Shown: piece by piece, positions 50,532-59,800 of the stretch | How the letters are laid out: every line of letters begins with the position of its first letter | How positions within the stretch are numbered: the first letter of the stretch is position 1 | Origin: Phaeobacter gallaeciensis | Lineage (GTDB): Bacteria; Pseudomonadota; Alphaproteobacteria; Rhodobacterales; Rhodobacteraceae | Length of the DNA: 64,000 nt | Direction: 5' to 3' | NCBI RefSeq assembly: GCF_001678945.1 | Contig: NZ_CP015124.1 | Location: 992,001 to 1,056,000, forward strand | Made by a program: the position numbers and the translations under genes | The notes under the pieces: generated by a model | The model's database searches: none | The model's input: only the letters and a program-made list of their open reading frames with translations | Told to the model about the DNA's origin: nothing

Positions 50532-51713
50532 GTGATCGATCTTGTCAAATCCGCACTGAAACTGACCGCCTGCGCCGGGCTTATGCTGAGCATTGCCTCT
50601 GTTCCGGCCTCGGCCTTTGATACAAAGGCCCGCGCCGCCTTCGTGCTAGATCAAAGCACCGATACGGTTCTGCTTTCGAAGAATGCCGAGGTGCCTTTGC
50701 CCCCGGCCTCCATGTCCAAGCTGATGACGCTTTATGTGGCCTTTGAAGCCCTGCGCGATGGGCGGCTGACGCTGGATGAACAGCTGCCGGTCAGCGAACA
50801 CGCGATGAGCTATGGCGGCTCCACCATGTTCCTGGACACAACCGACCGTGTCCGGGTCGAGGATCTTCTGCGCGGCATCATCGTGCTGTCGGGCAACGAT
50901 GCCTGCGCGGTGATCGCCGAGGCACTGAGCCCGGACGGAACCGAGGCCGGTTTCGCCCGTTACATGACCAAGCGCGCGCGCGAACTGGGCATGGCCAATG
51001 CCACCTTTGCCAATTCCAACGGTTGGCCCGCCGCCGGGCATCGCATGTCGATGCAGGATCTGGGCATTCTCGCTCAGCATCTGATCGAAGATTTTCCGCA
51101 GTATTACCCGCTGTTTTCGGAAAAGACCTTTGAATTTGATGGACGCGCGCCGTCGAACACCCGCAACCGCAATCCGCTGCTGACGCTGGGCATTGGCGCC
51201 GACGGTCTAAAAACAGGCCACACCAGCGAGGCGGGCTATGGCCTTGTTGGATCGGCCAAACAGGGCGACCGACGGGTGATCTTCGTGATCACGGGGCTGG
51301 CCAGCACCAAGGCGCGTGCAGAGGAGGCAGAGGCCCTCGTTAACTGGTCGTTTCGCCAATTTACCAAGAAAACCATCGCCAAAGCTGACACCCCTGTCGC
51401 CGAAGCCGAAGTATGGCGCGGCGCTGCACGATCGGTAGGCCTGGTGCCGGCCGAAGATCTGGAAATCCTGGTGCCCGCCCTGACCGGCAGTGAGATCAAC
51501 GCCGAGGTGGTCTACACCGGCCCCATCGACGCGCCGGTCCGCAAGGGCGACAAACTGGCCGAGCTGGTCTTCCAGCCCGATGAGTTGCCCGAGGTGCGCT
51601 TGCCACTGGTGGCGGCGAATGACGTGCCCGCAGGTGGCTTTCCGGTGCGGGTCAAGACCGCCGCGCAGGTTCTGATCAAACGCTTTCTGAACGGCCCCGA
51701 GGACGCGCTGTGA
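50532..51713 (+). CDS. dacA: D-alanyl-D-alanine carboxypeptidase (PBP5/6 type)
   Basis: A 393-aa S11 peptidase from GTG 50532 with a signal peptide (to about residue 28, ...VPASA). Catalytic motifs: S60-x-x-K63 (PASMSKLM), S120-G-N122 (LSGNDAC) and K227-T-G229 (GLKTGHTSE). The C-terminal PBP5_C domain and amphipathic end (AQVLIKRFLNG) anchor it to the membrane. It trims the terminal D-Ala from peptidoglycan stem peptides. Overlaps tmk by 4 bases. Confidence 0.95.
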   Translation: MIDLVKSALKLTACAGLMLSIASVPASAFDTKARAAFVLDQSTDTVLLSKNAEVPLPPASMSKLMTLYVAFEALRDGRLTLDEQLPVSEHAMSYGGSTMFLDTTDRVRVEDLLRGIIVLSGNDACAVIAEALSPDGTEAGFARYMTKRARELGMANATFANSNGWPAAGHRMSMQDLGILAQHLIEDFPQYYPLFSEKTFEFDGRAPSNTRNRNPLLTLGIGADGLKTGHTSEAGYGLVGSAKQGDRRVIFVITGLASTKARAEEAEALVNWSFRQFTKKTIAKADTPVAEAEVWRGAARSVGLVPAEDLEILVPALTGSEINAEVVYTGPIDAPVRKGDKLAELVFQPDELPEVRLPLVAANDVPAGGFPVRVKTAAQVLIKRFLNGPEDAL

Positions 51714-52363
51714 CACCCGGTCCCGAACGCGGATTGTTCATCACCTTCGAAGGCATCGACGGGTCCGGCAAATCCACCCAGTGTCGGCTGCTGGCCGAGA
51801 CGCTTCAGGCGGAAGGGCGCGAGGTGGTGCTAACTCGCGAGCCCGGCGGCTCCCCCGGGGCCGAAGAGATCCGGCGGCTGGTGCTGGAGGGCGATCCCGA
51901 CAAATGGTCGGCGGAGACCGAAATCCTGTTGTTCACAGCCGCGCGCCGGGATCATCTGGAGCGCACCATCGAACCGGCGCTCGTCGCTGGAAAGGTGGTG
52001 ATCTGCGATCGGTTTGCCGACAGCACCCGCATGTATCAGGGGCTGTCGCGCGGCGATCTGCGCGCTACGGTGGACCAGCTGCATGACCTGATGATCGGCC
52101 GTGAACCGGATCTGACCATCCTGATTGACATGGACCCGGCCACCGGCCTCTCGCGCGCCAAGGGGCGTCAGGGCACTGAGGAACGGTTCGAGGATTTCGG
52201 CCTGTCCTTGCAGGAAAAGATGCGCGCCGGGTTTCTGGCACTGGCGCAGGAATTCCCCGACCGGTTCCGCGTTCTGGACGGCGACCGTGCTCTCGATACG
52301 GTCGCGCAGGACGTTCTGTCGCAGGCGCTGGCGGCCCTGTCCCCCGAAGGACACCCGGTATGA
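51710..52363 (+). CDS. tmk: Thymidylate kinase
   Basis: A 217-aa dTMP kinase (GTG start overlapping dacA). P-loop FEGIDGSGKSTQCRL at residues 11-25, the DRF motif in VICDRFADSTRMYQG, and the LID region near residue 140 (AKGRQGTEERFEDF). It phosphorylates dTMP to dTDP. Overlaps holB by ATGA. Confidence 0.96.
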   Translation: MTPGPERGLFITFEGIDGSGKSTQCRLLAETLQAEGREVVLTREPGGSPGAEEIRRLVLEGDPDKWSAETEILLFTAARRDHLERTIEPALVAGKVVICDRFADSTRMYQGLSRGDLRATVDQLHDLMIGREPDLTILIDMDPATGLSRAKGRQGTEERFEDFGLSLQEKMRAGFLALAQEFPDRFRVLDGDRALDTVAQDVLSQALAALSPEGHPV

Positions 52364-53478
52364 GCGCGCAGGACGAGCTGCCGCGGGCAGATCAGGCCGC
52401 AGGCGCGCCACACCCGCGGGAAACCCCGCAGATATTCGGCCAGAACAAGGCAGAGCAGGATTTTCTTACCGCCTTCAACTCGGACCGGTTGCATCACGGC
52501 TGGCTGTTGACCGGGCCGCAGGGCATTGGCAAGGCGACGTTGGCCTGGCGCATCGCGCGCTTTCTTCTCGCAACACCCCCTGCTGAGGATGGGCTGTTCG
52601 GCGCGCCGCCGCCAGCGACCACGCTCGACATCGCCCCGGATCACCCGGTATCGCACCGGATCCACGCCCTGGCCGAACCGGGGTTGGCCGCGATCACCCG
52701 CAGCTATAACGACAAGGGCAAGCTGCGCGATCAGATCGTTGTAGATGATATCCGTGCACTGAACCGGTTTTTCGGCCTGTCTGCCACTGATGGCGGGCGC
52801 CGGGTGGTGATCGTGGATGCCGCCGACGACATGAACCCCAGCGCCGCCAACGCCCTCTTGAAAATGCTGGAAGAGCCGCCCGCGCGGACCACCATGTTCC
52901 TCATTTCGCATCAGCCCTCGCGCCTGTTGCCGACGATCCGCTCGCGCTGCCGCACGCTGCGCCTTGGCCCCCTGTCGGCAGAAGATATGCAGGCCGCCCT
53001 CAGTCAATCCGGGGCCGAACTGCCAGAGAACGCCGATCATCTTGCGGCGCTGGCGGCCGGATCGGTCGGCGCGGCGCTGCGTCTTCTGAACCTTGGTGGG
53101 CTGAAGACATACGCCGAACTTGTACAGATCCTCGATTCTCTGCCCCGTCTGGACCGTCAGCGCGCCATGGCGCTGGCCGAAACCGCGGCCCAGCGTGGCG
53201 GCGCGGAAAAATTTGAGCTACTGCTGACCCTGACCGAGGTCGCCATGGCCCGGCTGGCCCGTACCGGCGCCACCGGACAGCCGCCCCAGCCAGAGGCCGC
53301 ACCCGGTGAAACCGCCATGTTGCAGCGCCTCGCCCCTGATCCGCACAAAGGCCGGGCATGGGCCGACCTTTCTGCCGAAGCAACGGCACGCGCCCGCCAC
53401 GGTCAGGCCGTGAACCTTGACCCCGCCGCGCTAGTCCTAGATACGGTTTTCAAGATGCAGGAAACCGCGTCGCGCTGA
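52360..53478 (+). CDS. holB: DNA polymerase III subunit delta prime
   Basis: A 372-aa clamp-loader subunit. P-loop TGPQGIGKATLAWRIARFL near residue 45, then FFGLSATDGGRRVVIVDAAD and NALLKMLEEPPARTTMFLIS, the sensor-1 region of the family, then IRSCRTLRLGPL-like (SRCRTLRLGPL). tmk-holB-tatD is a conserved order in Rhodobacterales. Confidence 0.95.
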   Translation: MSAQDELPRADQAAGAPHPRETPQIFGQNKAEQDFLTAFNSDRLHHGWLLTGPQGIGKATLAWRIARFLLATPPAEDGLFGAPPPATTLDIAPDHPVSHRIHALAEPGLAAITRSYNDKGKLRDQIVVDDIRALNRFFGLSATDGGRRVVIVDAADDMNPSAANALLKMLEEPPARTTMFLISHQPSRLLPTIRSRCRTLRLGPLSAEDMQAALSQSGAELPENADHLAALAAGSVGAALRLLNLGGLKTYAELVQILDSLPRLDRQRAMALAETAAQRGGAEKFELLLTLTEVAMARLARTGATGQPPQPEAAPGETAMLQRLAPDPHKGRAWADLSAEATARARHGQAVNLDPAALVLDTVFKMQETASR

Positions 53479-53545
53479 TCCCGACTCGTCCGGGCTGGTC
53501 TGGGCAGGTCCGGGGCTGCGGCGCACAAGACGACGAAAGACAGGC

Positions 53546-54358
53546 ATGAGCAGCACACCCCTTCCCCAGATCACCGACAGCCACTGCCATCTGGATTTTC
53601 CGGATTTCGCTGGCGAGCTGGATCAGGTGATCGCCCGTGCCACCGAAGCCGGGGTCACCCGGATGGTCACCATCTGCACCAAGATGAAGAATGAACCCTC
53701 GGTGCGCGCCATCGCCGAAACCCACGCGCCGGTGTTTTACGCCGCAGGCACCCACCCGATGAGCGCGGCTGATGAGCCGCTGGTCAGCGTGGATGAACTG
53801 GTGGCGCTGGCCAAACACCCCAAATTCGTCGGCATTGGCGAAACCGGGCTGGACTATCACTACACCGCGGACAGCGCCGAGATTCAGCAGGTCTCGCTGC
53901 GCAATCACATTGCCGCCGCCCGTGAAACCGGCCTGCCGCTGATCATCCACGCCCGCGCCGCGGATGACGACATGGCCCGCATCCTGTCCGAAGAAATGAA
54001 AAACGGCAGCTATTCCTGCGTGATGCATTGTTTCTCCTCCTCGGCGGAACTTGGCCGGGCGGCGCTGGATCTCGGGTTTTACCTGTCGATGTCCGGGATT
54101 GCCGCCTTCCCCAAAAGCCAGGCGCTGCGCGACATCTTTGCCGCCGCGCCCATCGATCGCATTCTGGTGGAAACCGACGCACCCTATCTGGCACCGCCGC
54201 CGCACCGGGGCAAACGCAATGAACCCGCTTATTCAGCACTGACCGCCAAAGTCGGCGCCGAGGCATTTGGCATGGACTACGCCGATTTCGCGGCCCAGAC
54301 GCAGGAAAATTTCGACCGGTTGTTCTGGAAAGCAGCGCAATATCAGGCGGCCGCCTGA
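53546..54358 (+). CDS. tatD: TatD-family metal-dependent hydrolase (DNase)
   Basis: A 270-aa TIM-barrel nuclease. Metal ligands are visible in ITDSHCHLDFPDF, GIGETGLDYHYTADS, IHARAADDDMARIL, MHCFSSSAELGRAAL and ETDAPYLAPPPHRGKRNEP. TatD enzymes act on damaged DNA 3' ends. Overlaps the next gene by one base (TGATG). Confidence 0.94.
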   Translation: MSSTPLPQITDSHCHLDFPDFAGELDQVIARATEAGVTRMVTICTKMKNEPSVRAIAETHAPVFYAAGTHPMSAADEPLVSVDELVALAKHPKFVGIGETGLDYHYTADSAEIQQVSLRNHIAAARETGLPLIIHARAADDDMARILSEEMKNGSYSCVMHCFSSSAELGRAALDLGFYLSMSGIAAFPKSQALRDIFAAAPIDRILVETDAPYLAPPPHRGKRNEPAYSALTAKVGAEAFGMDYADFAAQTQENFDRLFWKAAQYQAAA

Positions 54359-55155
54359 TGGCTGAACTGCGCTTTACCATCCTCGGCAGCGGCTCTTCGG
54401 GCGGGGTGCCGCGCCTTGGCGGCCACTGGGGTGATTGCGACCCTGAGAACCCGCGCAACAGACGGCGGCGCTGCTCCATGCTGGTTGAGCGCGACGGCCC
54501 CGATGGCACCACCACGGTGCTGATCGATACTTCGCCGGATATGCGCAGCCAGCTGCTGGATGCAGAGGTCGGACGGCTGGACGCGGTCGTCTATACTCAT
54601 TCCCACGCGGACCACGTGCATGGTATCGACGATCTGCGCATGATCGTCTTCAACATGCGCAAGCGGATCCCGGTCTACGCCGATGGCGATACCCAGAACG
54701 CCCTGCTGTCGCGCTTTGGCTATGCCTTTGTGCAACCCGAAGGATCGCCCTATCCGCCGATCCTGGATCTGCAAAGCATCAATGGCCCCTTTGTTATCGA
54801 TGGCCCTGGCGGCGAAATCCCCTTCCGCCCCTTCGAGGTCGGGCATGGGTCGATCGACGCGCTGGGGTTCCGGATGGGCGGGCTGGTCTATCTTCCCGAC
54901 GTGGTCGACATCCCCGACAGTGCCCTGCCCGAGCTGCAGGATATGGATTGCTGGGTTCTGGACGCCCTGCGCCGCACCCCACATCCCACGCATTTCAACA
55001 TGACGCAGGCGCTGGAGTGGATCGAGCGGATGCAGCCCCGGCGCGCGGTGCTGACCAACATGCATATCGATATGGATTATGCCACGGTCGAGGCAGAAAC
55101 CCCCGATCATATCTCTGCCGCCTATGATGGCATGGTGATCCGCAGTCCGATCTAG
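54358..55155 (+). CDS. Metallo-beta-lactamase-fold hydrolase (PhnP-like)
   Basis: A 265-aa MBL enzyme. N-terminal ILGSGSSGGVPRLGGHWGDC, zinc motif THSHADHVHGIDDLR (about residue 80), then GHGSIDALGFRMGGLVYLPD and the late His in LTNMHIDMDYATV. This matches PhnP-like cyclic phosphodiesterases and related lipoyl-protein hydrolases. No phn genes are nearby, so the substrate is open. Confidence 0.9.
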   Translation: MAELRFTILGSGSSGGVPRLGGHWGDCDPENPRNRRRRCSMLVERDGPDGTTTVLIDTSPDMRSQLLDAEVGRLDAVVYTHSHADHVHGIDDLRMIVFNMRKRIPVYADGDTQNALLSRFGYAFVQPEGSPYPPILDLQSINGPFVIDGPGGEIPFRPFEVGHGSIDALGFRMGGLVYLPDVVDIPDSALPELQDMDCWVLDALRRTPHPTHFNMTQALEWIERMQPRRAVLTNMHIDMDYATVEAETPDHISAAYDGMVIRSPI

Positions 55156-55196
55156 GGCCGCCCAACCGGGCGAGCGCCCATTAGGACTACGACTAT

Positions 55197-56129
55197 ATGC
55201 TGCAAAGCCTGATCGACGTCATTCTGCCCGTTTTCCTGGTGGTCGCTGCGGGCTATGCCGCAACGATGAAGGGATATTTCACGCACAGCCATATCGAAGG
55301 GCTGATGAAATTCACCCAGAGCTTTGCCATCCCCTGCTTGTTGTTCCGGGCGATTGCCAATCTGGATCTCTCTAGCAGTTTTAACCCGACATTGCTCGTC
55401 AGCTTTTACACCGGGGCGGGGATCTGTTTTCTGATCGGCCTCTTCGGTGCGCGGCTGATCTTCAAACGCGACTGGGAAGACTGCGTGGCCATCGGCTTCT
55501 GCTGCCTGTTCTCCAATTCGGTCTTGCTGGGCCTGCCGATCACCGAACGCGCCTTTGGTCCCGACAATCTGACCGGCAACTATGCGATCATCGCGTTCCA
55601 TTCGCCCTTTTGCTATGGCATCGGCATCACCGTGATGGAGATCGTCAAGAACCGCGGCAGCGGCAGCATGAAGATGGCACGCTCGGTGCTGACTGCGATG
55701 TTCCGCAACGTGCTGATCCTCGGGATTGCACTGGGATTTGCCGCCAACCTGATCGGCGTCACCATCCCCGGTGCGATCGACGATGCCCTGCAGCTTCTGA
55801 TACGCGCCGCGCTTCCGGCGGCGCTGTTCGCCCTTGGCGGCGTACTGGTGCAATACCGCCCCGAGGGTGATCTGCGCACTATCGCATTTGTCTGCGTGAC
55901 CGCCCTGATGGTGCACCCGGCCATCGTCTGGTCCCTTGGCAGCACTCTTGGCCTGAAACAGGATCTGTTCCGCTCCGGTGTTCTCAATGCTGCGATGGCG
56001 CCGGGCTTTAACGCCTATATTTTTGCCAATATGTACGGCCGCGCCCGGCGCGTCGCCGCTTCCTCGGTATTGATTGCAACCGGGGCCTCGGTACTGACGG
56101 TGTGGTTCTGGCTCGTGGTCCTCACCTGA
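55197..56129 (+). CDS. AEC-family auxin-efflux-like carrier
   Basis: A 310-aa protein with about ten helices; MLQSLIDVILPVFLVVAAGY at the start and the AEC pattern FTQSFAIPCLLFRAIANLDL, then a central hydrophilic loop. The C-terminal half includes LNAAMAPGFNAYIFANMYGR. AEC carriers export small carboxylates such as malonate; the substrate here is unknown. Confidence 0.88.
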   Translation: MLQSLIDVILPVFLVVAAGYAATMKGYFTHSHIEGLMKFTQSFAIPCLLFRAIANLDLSSSFNPTLLVSFYTGAGICFLIGLFGARLIFKRDWEDCVAIGFCCLFSNSVLLGLPITERAFGPDNLTGNYAIIAFHSPFCYGIGITVMEIVKNRGSGSMKMARSVLTAMFRNVLILGIALGFAANLIGVTIPGAIDDALQLLIRAALPAALFALGGVLVQYRPEGDLRTIAFVCVTALMVHPAIVWSLGSTLGLKQDLFRSGVLNAAMAPGFNAYIFANMYGRARRVAASSVLIATGASVLTVWFWLVVLT

Positions 56130-56164
56130 GGCACCACCCCTGCCCGCCTGGGCCTCGCGCAGGT

Positions 56165-56638
56165 TCAGCCGGGCAGTCGCACCGCCCAGAGCAGCGGCTC
56201 ATCAAAGTTATACATGACCAGCTGTCCGTCCTCGGCCAGTTCCATCCGGTTGACCAGACCCAGCTGCTGTAGAAACTCGCGCTCTGCGATCATCGTTTGT
56301 TCGTCACAGAGCCCGCCGCCGATATCAAACGGCGTGAACATGAGGTTCTGCAGGTCCGGCCCATAGGTGGTGGTGAAGCTGCGGCAGGGGCTGGAGCCGT
56401 AGAGCGTGCCCTCGGCAAAATCGAACCGCATTTCGTCAAAGCCCGCAATGTCGATGCCCTTTACCCGCTGCACGATCCAGGCGCCATCGAAACTCTCTGC
56501 CGTGGGTGAAACCATGGGGACCCCTCCACTGGGTGCATTGGCGTGCTCCGAGGCATAAGAAAATCCCGCCAAACTCCAACCGCAAACCCCGGCACTGACT
56601 GCCAGGATCACGGCCAGAAAGGGACCTGAAATCCTCAT
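56165..56638 (-). CDS. Secreted META-domain-like protein
   Basis: A 157-aa protein with an N-terminal signal/anchor segment (PFLAVILAVSAGVCGWSLAG). The rest is META/HslJ-like: GAWIVQRVKGIDIAGFDEMR, FDFAEGTLYGSSPCRSFTTT, then a strand-rich end with two Cys (C86 and C111 by count) that may pair. It is convergent with the AEC gene. Role unknown, probably envelope. Confidence 0.75.
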   Translation of the reverse strand: MRISGPFLAVILAVSAGVCGWSLAGFSYASEHANAPSGGVPMVSPTAESFDGAWIVQRVKGIDIAGFDEMRFDFAEGTLYGSSPCRSFTTTYGPDLQNLMFTPFDIGGGLCDEQTMIAEREFLQQLGLVNRMELAEDGQLVMYNFDEPLLWAVRLPG

Positions 56639-56826
56639 GTGGCAGAGCCGGTTATCTGGAAAATCGGCATAATCTCACCTTGGTGCATATGCCCCCAGAG
56701 TCTGCGCAGTCTGTACGGTTTCACAAGAAAAAAATTCTTGCCGAAACGTTAACCGCGTGCGACCCTGAAAGAGGCAAGTGTGTAGTGTGCTATTTTTAAA
56801 CAGTTTTTCAGTCCAGGAGCTGCCCA

Positions 56827-59800
56827 ATGCCTCTTGATGGATCTGCCGCGAAAGAAATCAAACAACAGATGGCAATCGCCCGCAAACGCGAGCTGGCCTT
56901 TGGTTTGTGTTTTGGCAAGAAGATCGAAGACTCGGTCTTTCTCACCCACAAGACCAAAGCCGCCAAGGTGCTTGGCAAGCAGGCGAAATCCGATGGAGAG
57001 ACGCCGCAATTCACCTTTGGACGGCTGAAACTGGACGGCAAGGAACTGACCCTCATTGTCGAAGGAAAGATCCCGCCGGGCATGGCCCGCAAGACCAAGA
57101 AAATGTTCATGGTCGTCGGGCTGAAATACAGCATCATCATTCAGGACCCAGACGGAAAGGTCGTCGAAGCGGAGAAAGATGAGGACGAAGAAGGCCCGGC
57201 TGCGAAAGAGGCCGCAAGCGGCGAGACGGCGACGGATACGGCAGAACCGGACGGCCCCGCGGCGCCCTCGGGCACGCCAGATCCGGCAGAGGAGAAATGG
57301 GCTGCAGCCGCGAAAAAGGTCGAAGCCAACCTCGTAAAGCTGCGTCAGATCGCCGGGATTGATCTTTCCCGGGTCGAGACGCTTTGGAAGGCGTTGCAGG
57401 CCAAGGCGGACACCGGCGCCTTTGCCACGGCGCTAGAGCATGTGGCCAAGCTGTCAGCGGAGATGAAGACCGCGGCCCAGGACGCCGCTGCGCGGGCCAA
57501 GCGGCAAACCCTGCTTGAGGCAAAGTGGCAGCAGGCAGAAGCCAAGCTGAAGCCGCTGATCGACGAGGTTCTCTCCTTCAAGACAACCCAATCCGAGAAA
57601 ATTCAGGCGGTCTGGGCTCAGATCACCGCGAGGGTGGAAGCCACGCCGCCTGATTTCGAAGGCGCGCTGAAGGCGGTCGGTCCGCTGGCACAGGCCATTT
57701 CCAAGGCCCGTCAGGCCGCGGCCGAGGCACCTCAGGAAGAACCGGCCCCGCCAAGCGGAGGGGCCGAGGCGGCGGAAGGCGGCGACACGACAACGATCCC
57801 CCGCCCGGACGCACCGGAAAAGGAACCCGAACAAGCCGCACCGCCATCGGGCGAGGCCACCGGCGATACGGATGATGCCGATCTTGCGGAGCAGATTGCC
57901 CGTATCGAAGCCTCGCTGAAGGACCTGCGCGACGGCTCCGTGAAGACCTACAACACCATGATCCCTGAGGCGGTCAGCCAGACCCCGGACAAATGGAAAA
58001 CCGCCCTGGAAAAGGTCGAAGCGCTGGCGAACGAAGCCAAGGCCAAACCCGAAAGCAGCAGCACGGCCAAGCTGGAGGCTGGCGAAAAGGCCCTTGCCGG
58101 GCTGAAAAAGGCAGTTGCCACCGACACCGAAGCCAAGACCGGTTTTGGCAAGGCGCTGGCGATCTTTGACCTACGGATGGTCCCTCTGACTAGCCATCCA
58201 AAGGCCGGGGCCCCGGAAATCGCACCCGAAATCGCCACGATCAACGACACCCGCACGGACGCCATCGCAAAGGCAAAGGCTCACGATCTGAAAACCGCGA
58301 CTGAGGCGCTCACGGCTGCTGAGGCCGAGATCACCAAGGCCGAAGTGCTCGCCGATGACTTTGCCCATTTCATGGCGCTGGACCCCGACCGCAAGGAGCT
58401 GGCCGACGCTGCGCGTGGGGTGACGGTCGGCGATCCAGCGATCGACGATGCCGCCCGCGAGATGGAACGCCTTTACGATGCCGCGCAGCAGGACAAGGCC
58501 GCGAAGAAATTCAAGGATGGCATCAAGAAGCTGGATGAGATCGCCGCAGTTTACGCCAAAACTGCCCGGGTGCGGACGCTGCGGGAAAGCTATGAAGACG
58601 CCCGGCCCAAGGCCAAGACTTGGGTCGATTACTGGGCCACGCTTCCCGGCGCTGTAAAAAACCTGCTCACGGTCAAGCTGGCCGAGGCGAACGGCTATTA
58701 CAACGATTCCGATGTCGCCACGAGCAAGGACTACGCCGAGTCACTCAAGACCCTTGGCAAGTTCTGGCACCTGCGCGCGTTTCTGGAAACCGAAATTCCG
58801 GTGGTGCAGCAATACGCGCCCAAGCTGACCGCCTTTGAGGCCAAGCTGAAGGAATTCAAGGACCACGATGGCGCCTCGGGCATTCAGGTGATCATCCTGA
58901 AAATGGAAAGCGATCTCGCCTCGGCCAAGGCGGAAGCGGCGCTTCACAAATACTCAACGGCCATATCCCTGCTTGATGCCACGGCCGGGGATTGGGCAGC
59001 GACCACTGCGCAGGCGGACGCCTGTAAGGCCTACAAGGAAAAGCGCCAGGTCGTTCAGGGCAAGATCGCACCGCTGAAGAACGTACCGCAAGCCGCAGGC
59101 ATGCTGGCCGATGCCGAGGCGCTGCTGGCCGAAGCCGTGGCCCATGCGCTCAAGCTCGACTTCACCACGGCCAACACCTGTCTGGCGGACGCGGAAAAAC
59201 GCATCGACAGCGCTAAGGCTGCGGCAGAGGCCTCGGTTGAACTCGACGGGCTGACCGATACCGCCGCGCTGGATAACCTGAAAAAGAAATGGGATCCGGC
59301 CTTCAAGGTCTTTACAGATATCCGGGACAAGGTGGTCGCGGCGGATACCGGCAATGATTTCACCGTGCTGATCGCCAAGGCTCAGGTGCCTGCCGCGGAG
59401 GCTGAAAAAGCCAAGAAGGCCAAGAAATATGACGATGCGCGCGCCCATCTGGACAGTACCATCGCCAATCTGAAACTGGCCATGGTGCTGGTCCATCAGC
59501 ATCACGCCTATGAGGAACTGAAGGCCTCGCTGGCAACACGCGTGGCCGGACTAACGCCGCTGAACGATGCCAATTGCCTGCAGCCGCAACTGGATGACAT
59601 CACCCGTCTGACCGGCGAAGCGGACGATCTGATCAAGCCCGAAGCCTATGATTACGATGGCGCCGAGGCCAAGCTGGCCACTGCACGCGCTATGGTCGAC
59701 CAGGCCCGCGCGGAAGGTGAGCTCTATAAGACGATCAAGGCCGACAGGGCCAAGGCCACCGCGGTGATCGCCAAGATCACCACCGAGGGAGGCGATGTAG

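Noticed and set aside
53479-53545. Short GTCCGGGCTG-like near-repeats between holB and tatD
   Set aside because: Three imperfect 11-bp units in a 67-bp GC-rich gap; too short and degenerate to support a function.
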